64,000 nt of DNA from Azolla caroliniana (taxonomy: Eukaryota; Polypodiophyta): contig JBHGNT010000022.1 in NCBI GenBank assembly GCA_043228905.1, forward strand, positions 1,612,001 through 1,676,000. Direction: 5' to 3'. The translations under genes were made by a program, and so were the position numbers. Below are positions 32,001 through 41,236 of the stretch, piece by piece. Under the pieces are notes generated by a model. That model had not been told where the DNA came from and ran no database searches. It was given only the letters and a program-made list of their open reading frames with translations. Position 1 is the first letter of the stretch. Every line of letters begins with the position of its first letter.

Positions 32001-32214
32001 CACTCACGTCGACGTATTGCCGAATGGTTGCAACGGCTTTCCAGTTCAGAAGCCTCCATTCCGACTCAAGTACCCCCTTCGGTATTTCCGACCTGTCAAT
32101 CGGTTCGTACAGATCCCGAACAATCAGAAGATCCTCCATCTTGATCTTCCAGTCGGCGTAATTCTGCGCATTCAGCACCATCATCCCCGGCTGCCCGCTG
32201 CTGCCGCCTTCCAT
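29045..32214 (-). pseudogene. A2 gag to reverse transcriptase, cut by an LTR
   Basis: Starts at the ATG at 32214 (MEGGSSGQPG). Gag with UBN2 features runs to the CCHC knuckle CFHCGKPGHFQKNC, where a TGA at 31465-31467 stands in place of the CGA codon of A1. Beyond it the same frame is open from before 31317: protease DSGASF, GAG-pre-integrase LWHKRLCHM, integrase HTDVC, RADNGGEYRG and NGLAERMNRT, reverse transcriptase QMDVKTAFLHGDLEEEI and YVDDMLIVG. At 29045 the frame runs into the inserted LTR and ends with about 40 foreign residues at 28924. Apart from one nonsense codon and the inversion it is intact, and it is closely similar to A1. Confidence 0.88.
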
Positions 32215-32230
32215 TTTCTGTGTTACCGTC

Positions 32231-32242
32231 GCTCTGATACCA
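32231..32242 (-). promoter_or_regulatory. A2 primer binding site (initiator Met tRNA)
   Basis: TGGTATCAGAGC on the minus strand, two bases inside the LTR end at 32245, as in Copia-C. Confidence 0.9.
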
Positions 32243-32244
32243 CT

Positions 32245-32953
32245 TGTTGAACACAGTGCTCGGCCACAACCGAGGAACAGGATCGATTCACAGAAAACGG
32301 GAAATACAAGAATGCACGAAAACAATAGAGAGAAGGGTACACTGGATGTTTTACGTGGAAAGCCCTAAATGGGAAAAACCACGGGAGTGCAAGACTCCAA
32401 CTATCACTATACGCGGGGAATGTACAATGGCGAGCTGCAAGGCGACGACCTTGAGCTCGCTGTCCTCGCCACAGGCGGCGGTATTACACAGAGGCGTCGA
32501 CCTCTTCCTTCCTCTTTCTCTCTCACTCTCTCTCGGCTGCTCTCACTTCGCTTCCTCTCAGTGGAAAAACAGAAAATGAGCAACAACTTCAACAACAACC
32601 AAAACTGTTTGCCCTAAGTCATATTTATACACATATGACTTTCGGGCTATTTACAAAATATAGCCTCAAGGGCCCTTGGCAAACATATTCACAAATATGT
32701 CCCCGCATCCGGATCTCTCTCCGGGTACATACGTCATCCGGCTCCGTAACCGGGGTCTTCAGCATCCGGCTCCGTAACCGGGGTCTTCAGCATCCGGCTC
32801 CGTAACCGGGGTCTTCATCATCCGGATCCGCAGCCGGGTACTCTTCATCCGGCTTCATGCCGGGTGCTCTTCATCATACGGTTCCGTAGCAGCCTCCGGG
32901 CCTGCCGTCATTCATCTCCGGACATCCCATCCGGAGGGACCGAAATCCCAACA
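32245..32953 (-). repeat. A2 5' LTR (709 bp)
   Basis: Ends TGTTGAAC (plus-strand left) and CCCAACA (right). The TATA region lies inside the inverted repeat AAGTCATAT / ATATGACTT at 32616-32641. It is about 100 bp longer than the LTR at 28434, mainly because of an array of 28-bp repeats in U3. In U3 it is visibly more diverged from the 3' remnant (27383-27514) than expected for a pair made in one insertion. Confidence 0.88.
32735..32818. repeat. 28-bp tandem repeats in A2 U3
   Basis: Three consecutive 28-bp units beginning CATCCGGCTCCGTAACCGG, at 32735, 32763 and 32791. The first two are identical and the third differs at its last base. Degenerate copies continue to about 32900. The other Copia-A LTR (28434) has only one to two units. 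The position upstream of the TATA box suggests an enhancer array. Confidence 0.9.
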
Positions 32954-33625
32954 AGGTCTAGTCTCATGGATGGTGATCTGAGAAGGTAAGACTTGCCAAG
33001 ATAGCGAAGGAGCCCCCCAGCTCTTCGAGGGACGAGCTGATGTATATGCAGTCTAGCCGTGCAAGACTACCACCCCTAGCACTCACGACAGCTCGGGAGA
33101 AGTGTAGAGAATGTGACCATCTCCTATGGGAAGAGCCCCATGTATCCTTCACCCCAATTTTTCCAATTAGGAAAGCCCATGAGTCCAACTGTGCACCATG
33201 AAGCGGTCTTCGGGTCCCCCCTTTCCTATCTCCCAGATGCTCAGTCATGTTAAAATCTCCAGCCATTAACCACGCCTCTGCATCAAGCAATGTTGTCACT
33301 AACATCCTCAAAAAGATTGCTCTCTCGGGGGAAGAGTTAGGGTCATAAATGTTCAAAAGTACATATAAGGCTCTACCCACCACCAACGTGCCATGTGATG
33401 TTACTTCGTAACAGGCTTGATCGCTAATCGAGATGCAGACCCCACCTCTTCGGTGGAGGTCACCCTATGCTGTCGACCACCACGTGGTCCATCCACCCGA
33501 CAAGGGGTTTAGTAGGCTCTGAGTTCTCTCTTGAGAGAGGTGGTGTTCCTGAAAAAGCAATATGTCAATATTGTCCCCTATATTAAGGGGATTCAACTCC
33601 TCCCGAAGTCTTTGAGAAGAAATAG
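32954..33625 (-). pseudogene. LINE ORF2 endonuclease remnant
   Basis: Read right to left it is an APE-type endonuclease of a plant LINE: LLFQEHHLS near the start, then WLMAGDFNMTEHLGDRKGG, a LARLDCIYIS segment and the terminal FSDHHP motif at about 32965. Frames change at about 33390-33465. It is cut on both sides by Copia-A LTRs. Together with the zf-RVT remnant at 26275-27382 it brackets A2, consistent with A2 having inserted in a LINE followed by loss of the central RT. Confidence 0.8.
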
Positions 33626-34137
33626 TGTGGAATATCGCTCGGCCACAACCTAGTCTTGAATCACAGAAATGGGAATGAACAAGAGAGTACACAGAAATGA
33701 CACAGGATGTTTACATGGAAAACCCTAATAGGGAAAAACCACATGAGCCCAAGGACTCCAACTATCACTATATGAGAGGAAATACAAAGTGGAGGCACAA
33801 AGGCAACGACCTCGTGCTCGCGATCATCGCCAGACAACGGTTACAACAGAGAGTGCTCGTAGCTTCTCTCTCTCTCTCTCTGTCGCTCTTTGTACTGTAG
33901 TTATGCACATACAACAATATGACAATAACAATACAACACTCTATACAAGTGATTACCCTAAGTCATATTTATACTTATATGAACTTAGGGCTATTTACAA
34001 ATATAGCCTCAATGGGCTTACTTGAAAGATATTTACATACATGTCTCTCTTCCGGTTCTCACCAGCTCTCTTCCGGTTCTCACCAGGTCCTCTTCATTCT
34101 TCACTGGATCCCATCTGGAGGGACCGATTTCCCAACA
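33626..34137 (-). repeat. Copia-A copy A3 3' LTR (512 bp)
   Basis: Ends TGTGGAAT at the left and CCCAACA at the right. On the minus strand it is preceded by the polypurine tract GAAGGGGGAGAT (rc of 34138-34149), which shows that it is a 3' LTR. AAGTCATAT / ATATGAACTT flank the TATA region at 33960-33986, and a CT run lies at about 33864-33882. It is diverged from the A2 LTRs. Confidence 0.85.
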
Positions 34138-34354
34138 ATCTCCCCCTTCACTCCGGCATGGGATGTCTCGTCAGCCCGATTCGCTTTTGGTAGGCATCCA
34201 ACTTGTCAATCATTAACACCTTGGTCAACAAGAACTCTTGATCTTCTACACTCTCCCAGATCTAGTGGTACCTCCGCTAGATATGTTTCGTCCGGGAATG
34301 GTAGGCCGCATTCTTTGCAAGGTGGATGACACTTTGACTGTTGCAGTAGAGCCG
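34138..34354 (-). pseudogene. A3 RNase H C-terminal end
   Basis: The minus strand reads the end of copia RNase H (NSQSVIHLAKNAAYHSRTKH-like, then a terminal segment with MPE before the stop) and the polypurine tract. It breaks at 34354 against the LTR of Copia-B B3. The part from 34181 is copied again at 37843-38016 by the tandem duplication. Confidence 0.75.
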
Positions 34355-34684
34355 CGTTGAGCGGCAGCTCAACCGGATCCAGATCGACATCTGGAAGGAT
34401 GAGCCGGATCGGTGAGCTAGTGAGCTGGGGAGCCCATTAGCCGGATCAAGCAGTAACCGGAACCCTAGTAGCAGCCTAGACTACTAAGTAGTTAATATCT
34501 CATAGTTAGTGTTAGACGCTCGTGTGAGCATTGAAGTACATTGTACTTCTGTCAGTCCTCTTAGGACTTGTATAAATAGTGTTGTTGAGCACGTTGTATG
34601 TACAGAGAATTTTACAGAGTTTTTTGATAATAGATTTAAGTGGTTCTGCTCTTTCTCTATCTCTACTGTGTACCTTCTATGTGT

Positions 34685-34726
<42 letters not shown>

Positions 34727-34775
34727 CTATCCGGCTAAGCCGGTTGTCTAATGCTTCAGCACCTTCGTTTTTACA
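34355..34775 (+). repeat. Copia-B copy B3 5' LTR (copy 1)
   Basis: Starts about GTTGAGCGGCAGC (first base uncertain) and ends TTTTTACA directly before the primer site. Palindrome GAAGTAC-ATT-GTACTTC at 34533-34549, TATAAATA at 34571-34578, (CT)n at about 34688-34724. Confidence 0.88.
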
Positions 34776-34787
34776 TGGTATCAGAGC
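34776..34787 (+). promoter_or_regulatory. B3 primer binding site (copy 1)
   Basis: TGGTATCAGAGC, contiguous with the LTR end. It identifies the LTR as 5' and initiator Met tRNA as the primer. An identical site lies at 38438-38449. Confidence 0.93.
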
Positions 34788-34867
34788 GCCACGGTTGAGA
34801 ACCTCTGCAACCGACATCAACATCTAGAGACAAACCCTAAGACCCGGTAAGAACAGAAAGAGAAGTG

Positions 34868-37574
34868 ATGGACAGAGGAATGGCTAGCTCGCTCCCGGTA
34901 GAGAAGCTCAATAGATCCAACTACGCATCTTGGTCATACAATATGCACCAGTACCTGCTTGGGCATGGTTGCTGGAGCTATGTCGACGGAGCTAACGACA
35001 CAACACCTGATGCGGCACACAAGGACTTCCCAGTGTGGGAACAAGCGGCAAGCAGAGTGATGTACTGCTTTGCGTCCAGTGTCGGAGACCAGCTGCTCAG
35101 CCATGTCCGCGATGCCAAGATGCCAAAAGAAGCTTGGGGAAACCTGAAGAAGGTTTTCACGGCAAGCACTACGGCTCGGAAGCAGCAACTCCGACATGAG
35201 TTGAGCAATGTCCAACAGAAGGACATGTCGGTAACCGATTACACGGCCTGAATCAAAGAGATCCTTGACTCACTTGCCTCTATCAACGTCACTATAGAGG
35301 AAGATGAGATGGTGCAGATCTGTCTTGGGGGCCTAGTGTTTAAGTTCAGAGCATTCCGAACTACAGTATGTACAAGGGAGAATATGTCATCATTTTTCGA
35401 CTTACAGTCGATGCTCCTTGTAGAGGAGAACTAGAAAAGCCGGTAAAGGGCCAGCCTTGGTGATGAATCAACGAGGCTAACTCGATGAAGAAGACCACTT
35501 CCAAATCAGAGGAACTGTAGTATGTTGATTCCGTTGCGTCGAATCACATGACGAGCCACAAAGAGTAGTTCTCCTTCTTGGGGAAACCGGAACAACCGGG
35601 AGTCATCAAAACCGTAGACGACACTCCTCACCCAATCGTGCATGTCGGAGAAGTCCCTTTGAGCCACGTCGGATAGAGGGGGAAGCTGATGAATGTATTA
35701 CACACTAGAGCAAAACGGTGTGGCCGAAAGGAAGAATTGGTCGATTGTCGACACCGCAAGGGCAATGTTAGAGGAGAAGAGCATGCCCCATTTCTACTGG
35801 GCCTAGGCGGTCCGAACGGCCGTCTATATCCAAAACCGGATCGGTGACAAGGTGTCCACGCATGACCTATATTTCGGGCGCAAGCCGAATTTGAGACACC
35901 TTCGAATATTCAGTAGCATTGCATATGTGCATGTGCTGGATGAGAAGCAGAAGAAGTTGGATGCAAAGTCGGAGAAATGCATCATGGTCGGTTACTCGCA
36001 TGAGCAAAAGGGGTATAAGTGTTATAACCCCTAGACGAAGTAGGTCCGAGTTAGCCGGGATGTTGAGTTTGATGAGACGGCATCATGGTATGCCTTACCG
36101 GCTCCGACTTCCGACCCCGACCTGATACCGAAGGATGAGGCTAGTGAGCCTGAACCGGTCCAATTAGAAGACGAAGGGTTCGAGACTCTAGATGTGAGTC
36201 CAGAATCGTTTCAGTTGAGCAGGCCGAACGAGCGACTAGGTCAGACAGACCAGTCGGAAGATGAACTGGTGAATAGTGGAGACTCTACCATGGTCCCCCC
36301 ATGCAAGGAATAGAGGAGACGATTCACGCCCAAGGAAAAGGGAAAGAGGAAGATGCTGGAGCATGAGACCGGCAATGGTGAGTCGGATCGGAGCAAATCC
36401 GACTCCGAAAAAGAAGAAGGTGGATCTTCAGCAACGAAGACCAAACGAGCCAAGAAGGGCCTCAAAGCGGTACGGGTACAATGAGTACATGGCGCATCAC
36501 TATGCTTACATGACCAAGGTCACAAAAGTGCGTGAGCCAGAGAGCTACGCAGAATTCGCATGGCGCTATGGAGGAAGAAATGCGGGCTCTTGATGCCAAC
36601 GACACATGGGACCTAGTTGACCCTCCCCGACACTGTAAACCGATCGGATGTAAGTGGGTGTACAAGGTAAACTACAATGCCGACGGTTCGGTTAACCAGT
36701 ACAAGAGGATATGTGCAGACCCACAGAATTGACTACGACGAGACCTTCGCTCTGATAGCGAAGATGATGACGGTTCATGTGGTGCTGGTGGTTGTTACGG
36801 TAAGGGGGTGGCATCTTCACCAGATGGACGTGAAGAATGCATTTCTTCCAGGCGATCTTGAAGAAGAGGTCTTTATGACCCAACCCCCCGATTTCCAGTC
36901 AGAGATGAACAAGTCGGTGGTATGCCGGCTGAAGAAGTCACTTTATGGCCTAAAGCAAGCCCCCCGAGCTTGGAATGCGAAAATCACACACCGGTTGCGT
37001 AAGATGGGATTTGAGGCCTCCAAGTCCGACTCTTCGTTGTTCATCCGGCAAGGTCCGGACGGTCCGATTTGCATCTTACCGACCGATCTCCACACACCTG
37101 GACCGGAACTAGAAGCTCCGTCTCGACTCTAGACCAGCCTGCGATGAGAAGCGGTTCTGACAAATCATCAGAAGCCTTATATATTTGACAATCACCCAAC
37201 CCGACATCAATTATCTGGTTGGCGTGATCAACCAATATATGGAGAAGCCGACTGTGGAGCACCTTCTGTGCGCGCATCAAATTTTGCGATATGTGCGCGT
37301 CACAAAGGGCCGAGGACTGTTATACCAGCATGGTATAACCGAAGAGCTAGTCAGCTACACCGATGCCGATTGGGGCGGCGATGCATCAGATCATCGATCC
37401 ACCTCCGGCTATATGTTTTCCCTTGGTACCACGTCTATTGCGTGGAGTAGCAAAAAGCAGCCAATAGTGGCCCTTTCGAGCACTGAGGCTGAATACCGGG
37501 GCTCTACCGTTGACACCTGTCAAGCCAATTGGTTTTGGCGAATGCTGCAAGACCTGCGGATCGAGGTGCCGACT
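34868..37574 (+). pseudogene. Copia-B B3 gag-pol, internally deleted (copy 1)
   Basis: Gag starts at ATG 34868 (MDRGMASSLPVEKLNRSNYA, a DUF4219/UBN2-type start) and is stopped at 35249 by TGA. A deletion of roughly 650 bp joins the protease region to the integrase E motif at about 35705 (LHTRAKRCGRK region). The RNase H-proximal part of RT is also deleted: after ICILP (about 37080) the YVDD motif is absent and sequence resumes in RNase H at about 37160. Stops at 36032 and 36041 are TAG where B2 has CAG. It ends abruptly at about 37574 inside RNase H, joined to minus-strand A3. No 3' LTR. Confidence 0.82.
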
Positions 37575-37842
37575 GGCTCACCACTCCGACTGCATATCCG
37601 ATACCTGGTTGGGTTCATATCATCGCGTACATCAAGCTCCCGACAACAAAGGCATATGGTATCTTCATCATATCCGTCTTCTCTGCCTTTGTCCTCGGGC
37701 TTTATTTACCAGATATCTTGTAGTTTGCCAGAAGTATCGATACGACCGGTTTTGCCTCCGACATGTTGGACTGTTGAAGCACCTTTGTCACATACTTCTC
37801 CTGTGACAACCACAACAACTTATTCGACCGTTCCCGGATGAT
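37575..37842 (-). pseudogene. A3 RNase H/RT fragment (copy 1)
   Basis: Minus-strand RNase H segment homologous to 250-530 of A1. It ends where duplication copy 2 begins. In copy 2 the same sequence (41237-41504) continues into the A3 reverse transcriptase. Confidence 0.8.
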
Positions 37843-38016
37843 CCGCTTTTGGTAGGCATCCAACTTGTCAATCATTAACACCTTGGTCAACAAGAACTCT
37901 TGATCTTCTACACTCTCCCAGATCTAGTGGTACCTCCGCTAGATATGTTTCGTCCGGGAATGGTAGGCCGCATTCTTTGCAAGGTGGATGACACTTTGAC
38001 TGTTGCAGTAGAGCCG

Positions 38017-38346
38017 CGTTGAGCGGCAGCTCAACCGGATCCAGATCGACATCTGGAAGGATGAGCCGGATCGGTGAGCTAGTGAGCTGGGGAGCCCATT
38101 AGCCGGATCAAGCAGTAACCGGAACCCTAGTAGCAGCCTAGACTACTAAGTAGTTAATATCTCATAGTTAGTGTTAGACGCTCGTGTGAGCATTGAAGTA
38201 CATTGTACTTCTGTCAGTCCTCTTAGGACTTGTATAAATAGTGTTGTTGAGCACGTTGTATGTACAGAGAATTTTACAGAGTTTTTTGATAATAGATTTA
38301 AGTGGTTCTGCTCTTTCTCTATCTCTACTGTGTACCTTCTATGTGT

Positions 38347-38388
<42 letters not shown>

Positions 38389-38437
38389 CTATCCGGCTAA
38401 GCCGGTTGTCTAATGCTTCAGCACCTTCGTTTTTACA
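38017..38437 (+). repeat. B3 5' LTR (copy 2)
   Basis: Duplicate of 34355-34775, followed by the primer site TGGTATCAGAGC at 38438-38449. Confidence 0.88.
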
Positions 38438-38529
38438 TGGTATCAGAGCGCCACGGTTGAGAACCTCTGCAACCGACATCAACATCTAGAGACAAACCCT
38501 AAGACCCGGTAAGAACAGAAAGAGAAGTG

Positions 38530-41236
38530 ATGGACAGAGGAATGGCTAGCTCGCTCCCGGTAGAGAAGCTCAATAGATCCAACTACGCATCTTGGTCATA
38601 CAATATGCACCAGTACCTGCTTGGGCATGGTTGCTGGAGCTATGTCGACGGAGCTAACGACACAACACCTGATGCGGCACACAAGGACTTCCCAGTGTGG
38701 GAACAAGCGGCAAGCAGAGTGATGTACTGCTTTGCGTCCAGTGTCGGAGACCAGCTGCTCAGCCATGTCCGCGATGCCAAGATGCCAAAAGAAGCTTGGG
38801 GAAACCTGAAGAAGGTTTTCACGGCAAGCACTACGGCTCGGAAGCAGCAACTCCGACATGAGTTGAGCAATGTCCAACAGAAGGACATGTCGGTAACCGA
38901 TTACACGGCCTGAATCAAAGAGATCCTTGACTCACTTGCCTCTATCAACGTCACTATAGAGGAAGATGAGATGGTGCAGATCTGTCTTGGGGGCCTAGTG
39001 TTTAAGTTCAGAGCATTCCGAACTACAGTATGTACAAGGGAGAATATGTCATCATTTTTCGACTTACAGTCGATGCTCCTTGTAGAGGAGAACTAGAAAA
39101 GCCGGTAAAGGGCCAGCCTTGGTGATGAATCAACGAGGCTAACTCGATGAAGAAGACCACTTCCAAATCAGAGGAACTGTAGTATGTTGATTCCGTTGCG
39201 TCGAATCACATGACGAGCCACAAAGAGTAGTTCTCCTTCTTGGGGAAACCGGAACAACCGGGAGTCATCAAAACCGTAGACGACACTCCTCACCCAATCG
39301 TGCATGTCGGAGAAGTCCCTTTGAGCCACGTCGGATAGAGGGGGAAGCTGATGAATGTATTACACACTAGAGCAAAACGGTGTGGCCGAAAGGAAGAATT
39401 GGTCGATTGTCGACACCGCAAGGGCAATGTTAGAGGAGAAGAGCATGCCCCATTTCTACTGGGCCTAGGCGGTCCGAACGGCCGTCTATATCCAAAACCG
39501 GATCGGTGACAAGGTGTCCACGCATGACCTATATTTCGGGCGCAAGCCGAATTTGAGACACCTTCGAATATTCAGTAGCATTGCATATGTGCATGTGCTG
39601 GATGAGAAGCAGAAGAAGTTGGATGCAAAGTCGGAGAAATGCATCATGGTCGGTTACTCGCATGAGCAAAAGGGGTATAAGTGTTATAACCCCTAGACGA
39701 AGTAGGTCCGAGTTAGCCGGGATGTTGAGTTTGATGAGACGGCATCATGGTATGCCTTACCGGCTCCGACTTCCGACCCCGACCTGATACCGAAGGATGA
39801 GGCTAGTGAGCCTGAACCGGTCCAATTAGAAGACGAAGGGTTCGAGACTCTAGATGTGAGTCCAGAATCGTTTCGGTTGAGCAGGCCGAACGAGCGACTA
39901 GGTCAGACAGACCAGTCGGAAGATGAACTGGTGAATAGTGGAGACTCTACCATGGTCCCCCCATGCAAGGAATAGAGGAGACGATTCACGCCCAAGGAAA
40001 AGGGAAAGAGGAAGATGCTGGAGCATGAGACCGGCAATGGTGAGTCGGATCGGAGCAAATCCGACTCCGAAAAAGAAGAAGGTGGATCTTCAGCAACGAA
40101 GACCAAACGAGCCAAGAAGGGCCTCAAAGCGGTACGGGTACAATGAGTACATGGCGCATCACTATGCTTACATGACCAAGGTCACAAAAGTGCGTGAGCC
40201 AGAGAGCTACGCAGAATTCGCATGGCGCTATGGAGGAAGAAATGCGGGCTCTTGATGCCAACGACACATGGGACCTAGTTGACCCTCCCCGACACTGTAA
40301 ACCGATCGGATGTAAGTGGGTGTACAAGGTAAACTACAATGCCGACGGTTCGGTTAACCAGTACAAGAGGATATGTGCAGACCCACAGAATTGACTACGA
40401 CGAGACCTTCGCTCTGATAGCGAAGATGATGACGGTTCATGTGGTGCTGGTGGTTGTTACGGTAAGGGGGTGGCATCTTCACCAGATGGACGTGAAGAAT
40501 GCATTTCTTCCAGGCGATCTTGAAGAAGAGGTCTTTATGACCCAACCCCCCGATTTCCAGTCAGAGATGAACAAGTCGGTGGTATGCCGGCTGAAGAAGT
40601 CACTTTATGGCCTAAAGCAAGCCCCCCGAGCTTGGAATGCGAAAATCACACACCGGTTGCGTAAGATGGGATTTGAGGCCTCCAAGTCCGACTCTTCGTT
40701 GTTCATCCGGCAAGGTCCGGACGGTCCGATTTGCATCTTACCGACCGATCTCCACACACCTGGACCGGAACTAGAAGCTCCGTCTCGACTCTAGACCAGC
40801 CTGCGATGAGAAGCAGTTCTGACAAATCATCAGAAGCCTTATATATTTGACAATCACCCAACCCGACATCAATTATCTGGTTGGCGTGATCAACCAATAT
40901 ATGGAGAAGCCGACTGTGGAGCACCTTCTGTGCGCGCATCAAATTTTGCGATATGTGCGCGTCACGAAGGGCCGAGGACTGTTATACCAGCATGGTATAA
41001 CCGAAGAGCTAGTCAGCTACACCGATGCCGATTGGGGCGGCGATGCATCAGATCATCGATCCACCTCCGGCTATATGTTTTCCCTTGGTACCACGTCTAT
41101 TGCGTGGAGTAGCAAAAAGCAGCCAATAGTGGCCCTTTCGAGCACTGAGGCTGAATACCGGGGCTCTACCGTTGACACCTGTCAAGCCAATTGGTTTTGG
41201 CGAATGCTGCAAGACCTGCGGATCGAGGTGCCGACT
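38530..41236 (+). pseudogene. Copia-B B3 gag-pol, internally deleted (copy 2)
   Basis: Duplicate of 34868-37574 with the same stops and internal deletions. All shared defects therefore predate the duplication, and only a few changes are private to either copy. Confidence 0.85.

Larger units (their letters stand above)
27383..32953 (-). mobile_element. Copia-A copy A2, internally rearranged
   Basis: Minus-strand Ty1/copia element with a 709-bp 5' LTR at the right, gag-pol up to the reverse transcriptase, then an inserted LTR (28434-29044). The rest of RT and RNase H is in the opposite orientation (27515-28433), followed by a 132-bp remnant of the 3' LTR (27383-27514). A 5-bp duplication, GTTCG at 29045-29049 and inverted CGAAC at 27515-27519, explains the order: an LTR element inserted into RT, then recombination between inverted LTRs flipped the segment. 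It lies between two LINE pieces. Confidence 0.85.
34181..37842. repeat. 3,662-bp tandem duplication, copy 1
   Basis: Identical by eye to 37843-41504 apart from about four single-base differences (for example 34181/37843, 36217/39879, 37153/40815 and 37306/40968). The unit contains the end of A3 RNase H, the whole of B3, and part of A3 RNase H/RT. The junction shows GAT microhomology: CCCGAT before copy 1 and GGATGAT at the copy boundary. Confidence 0.95.
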
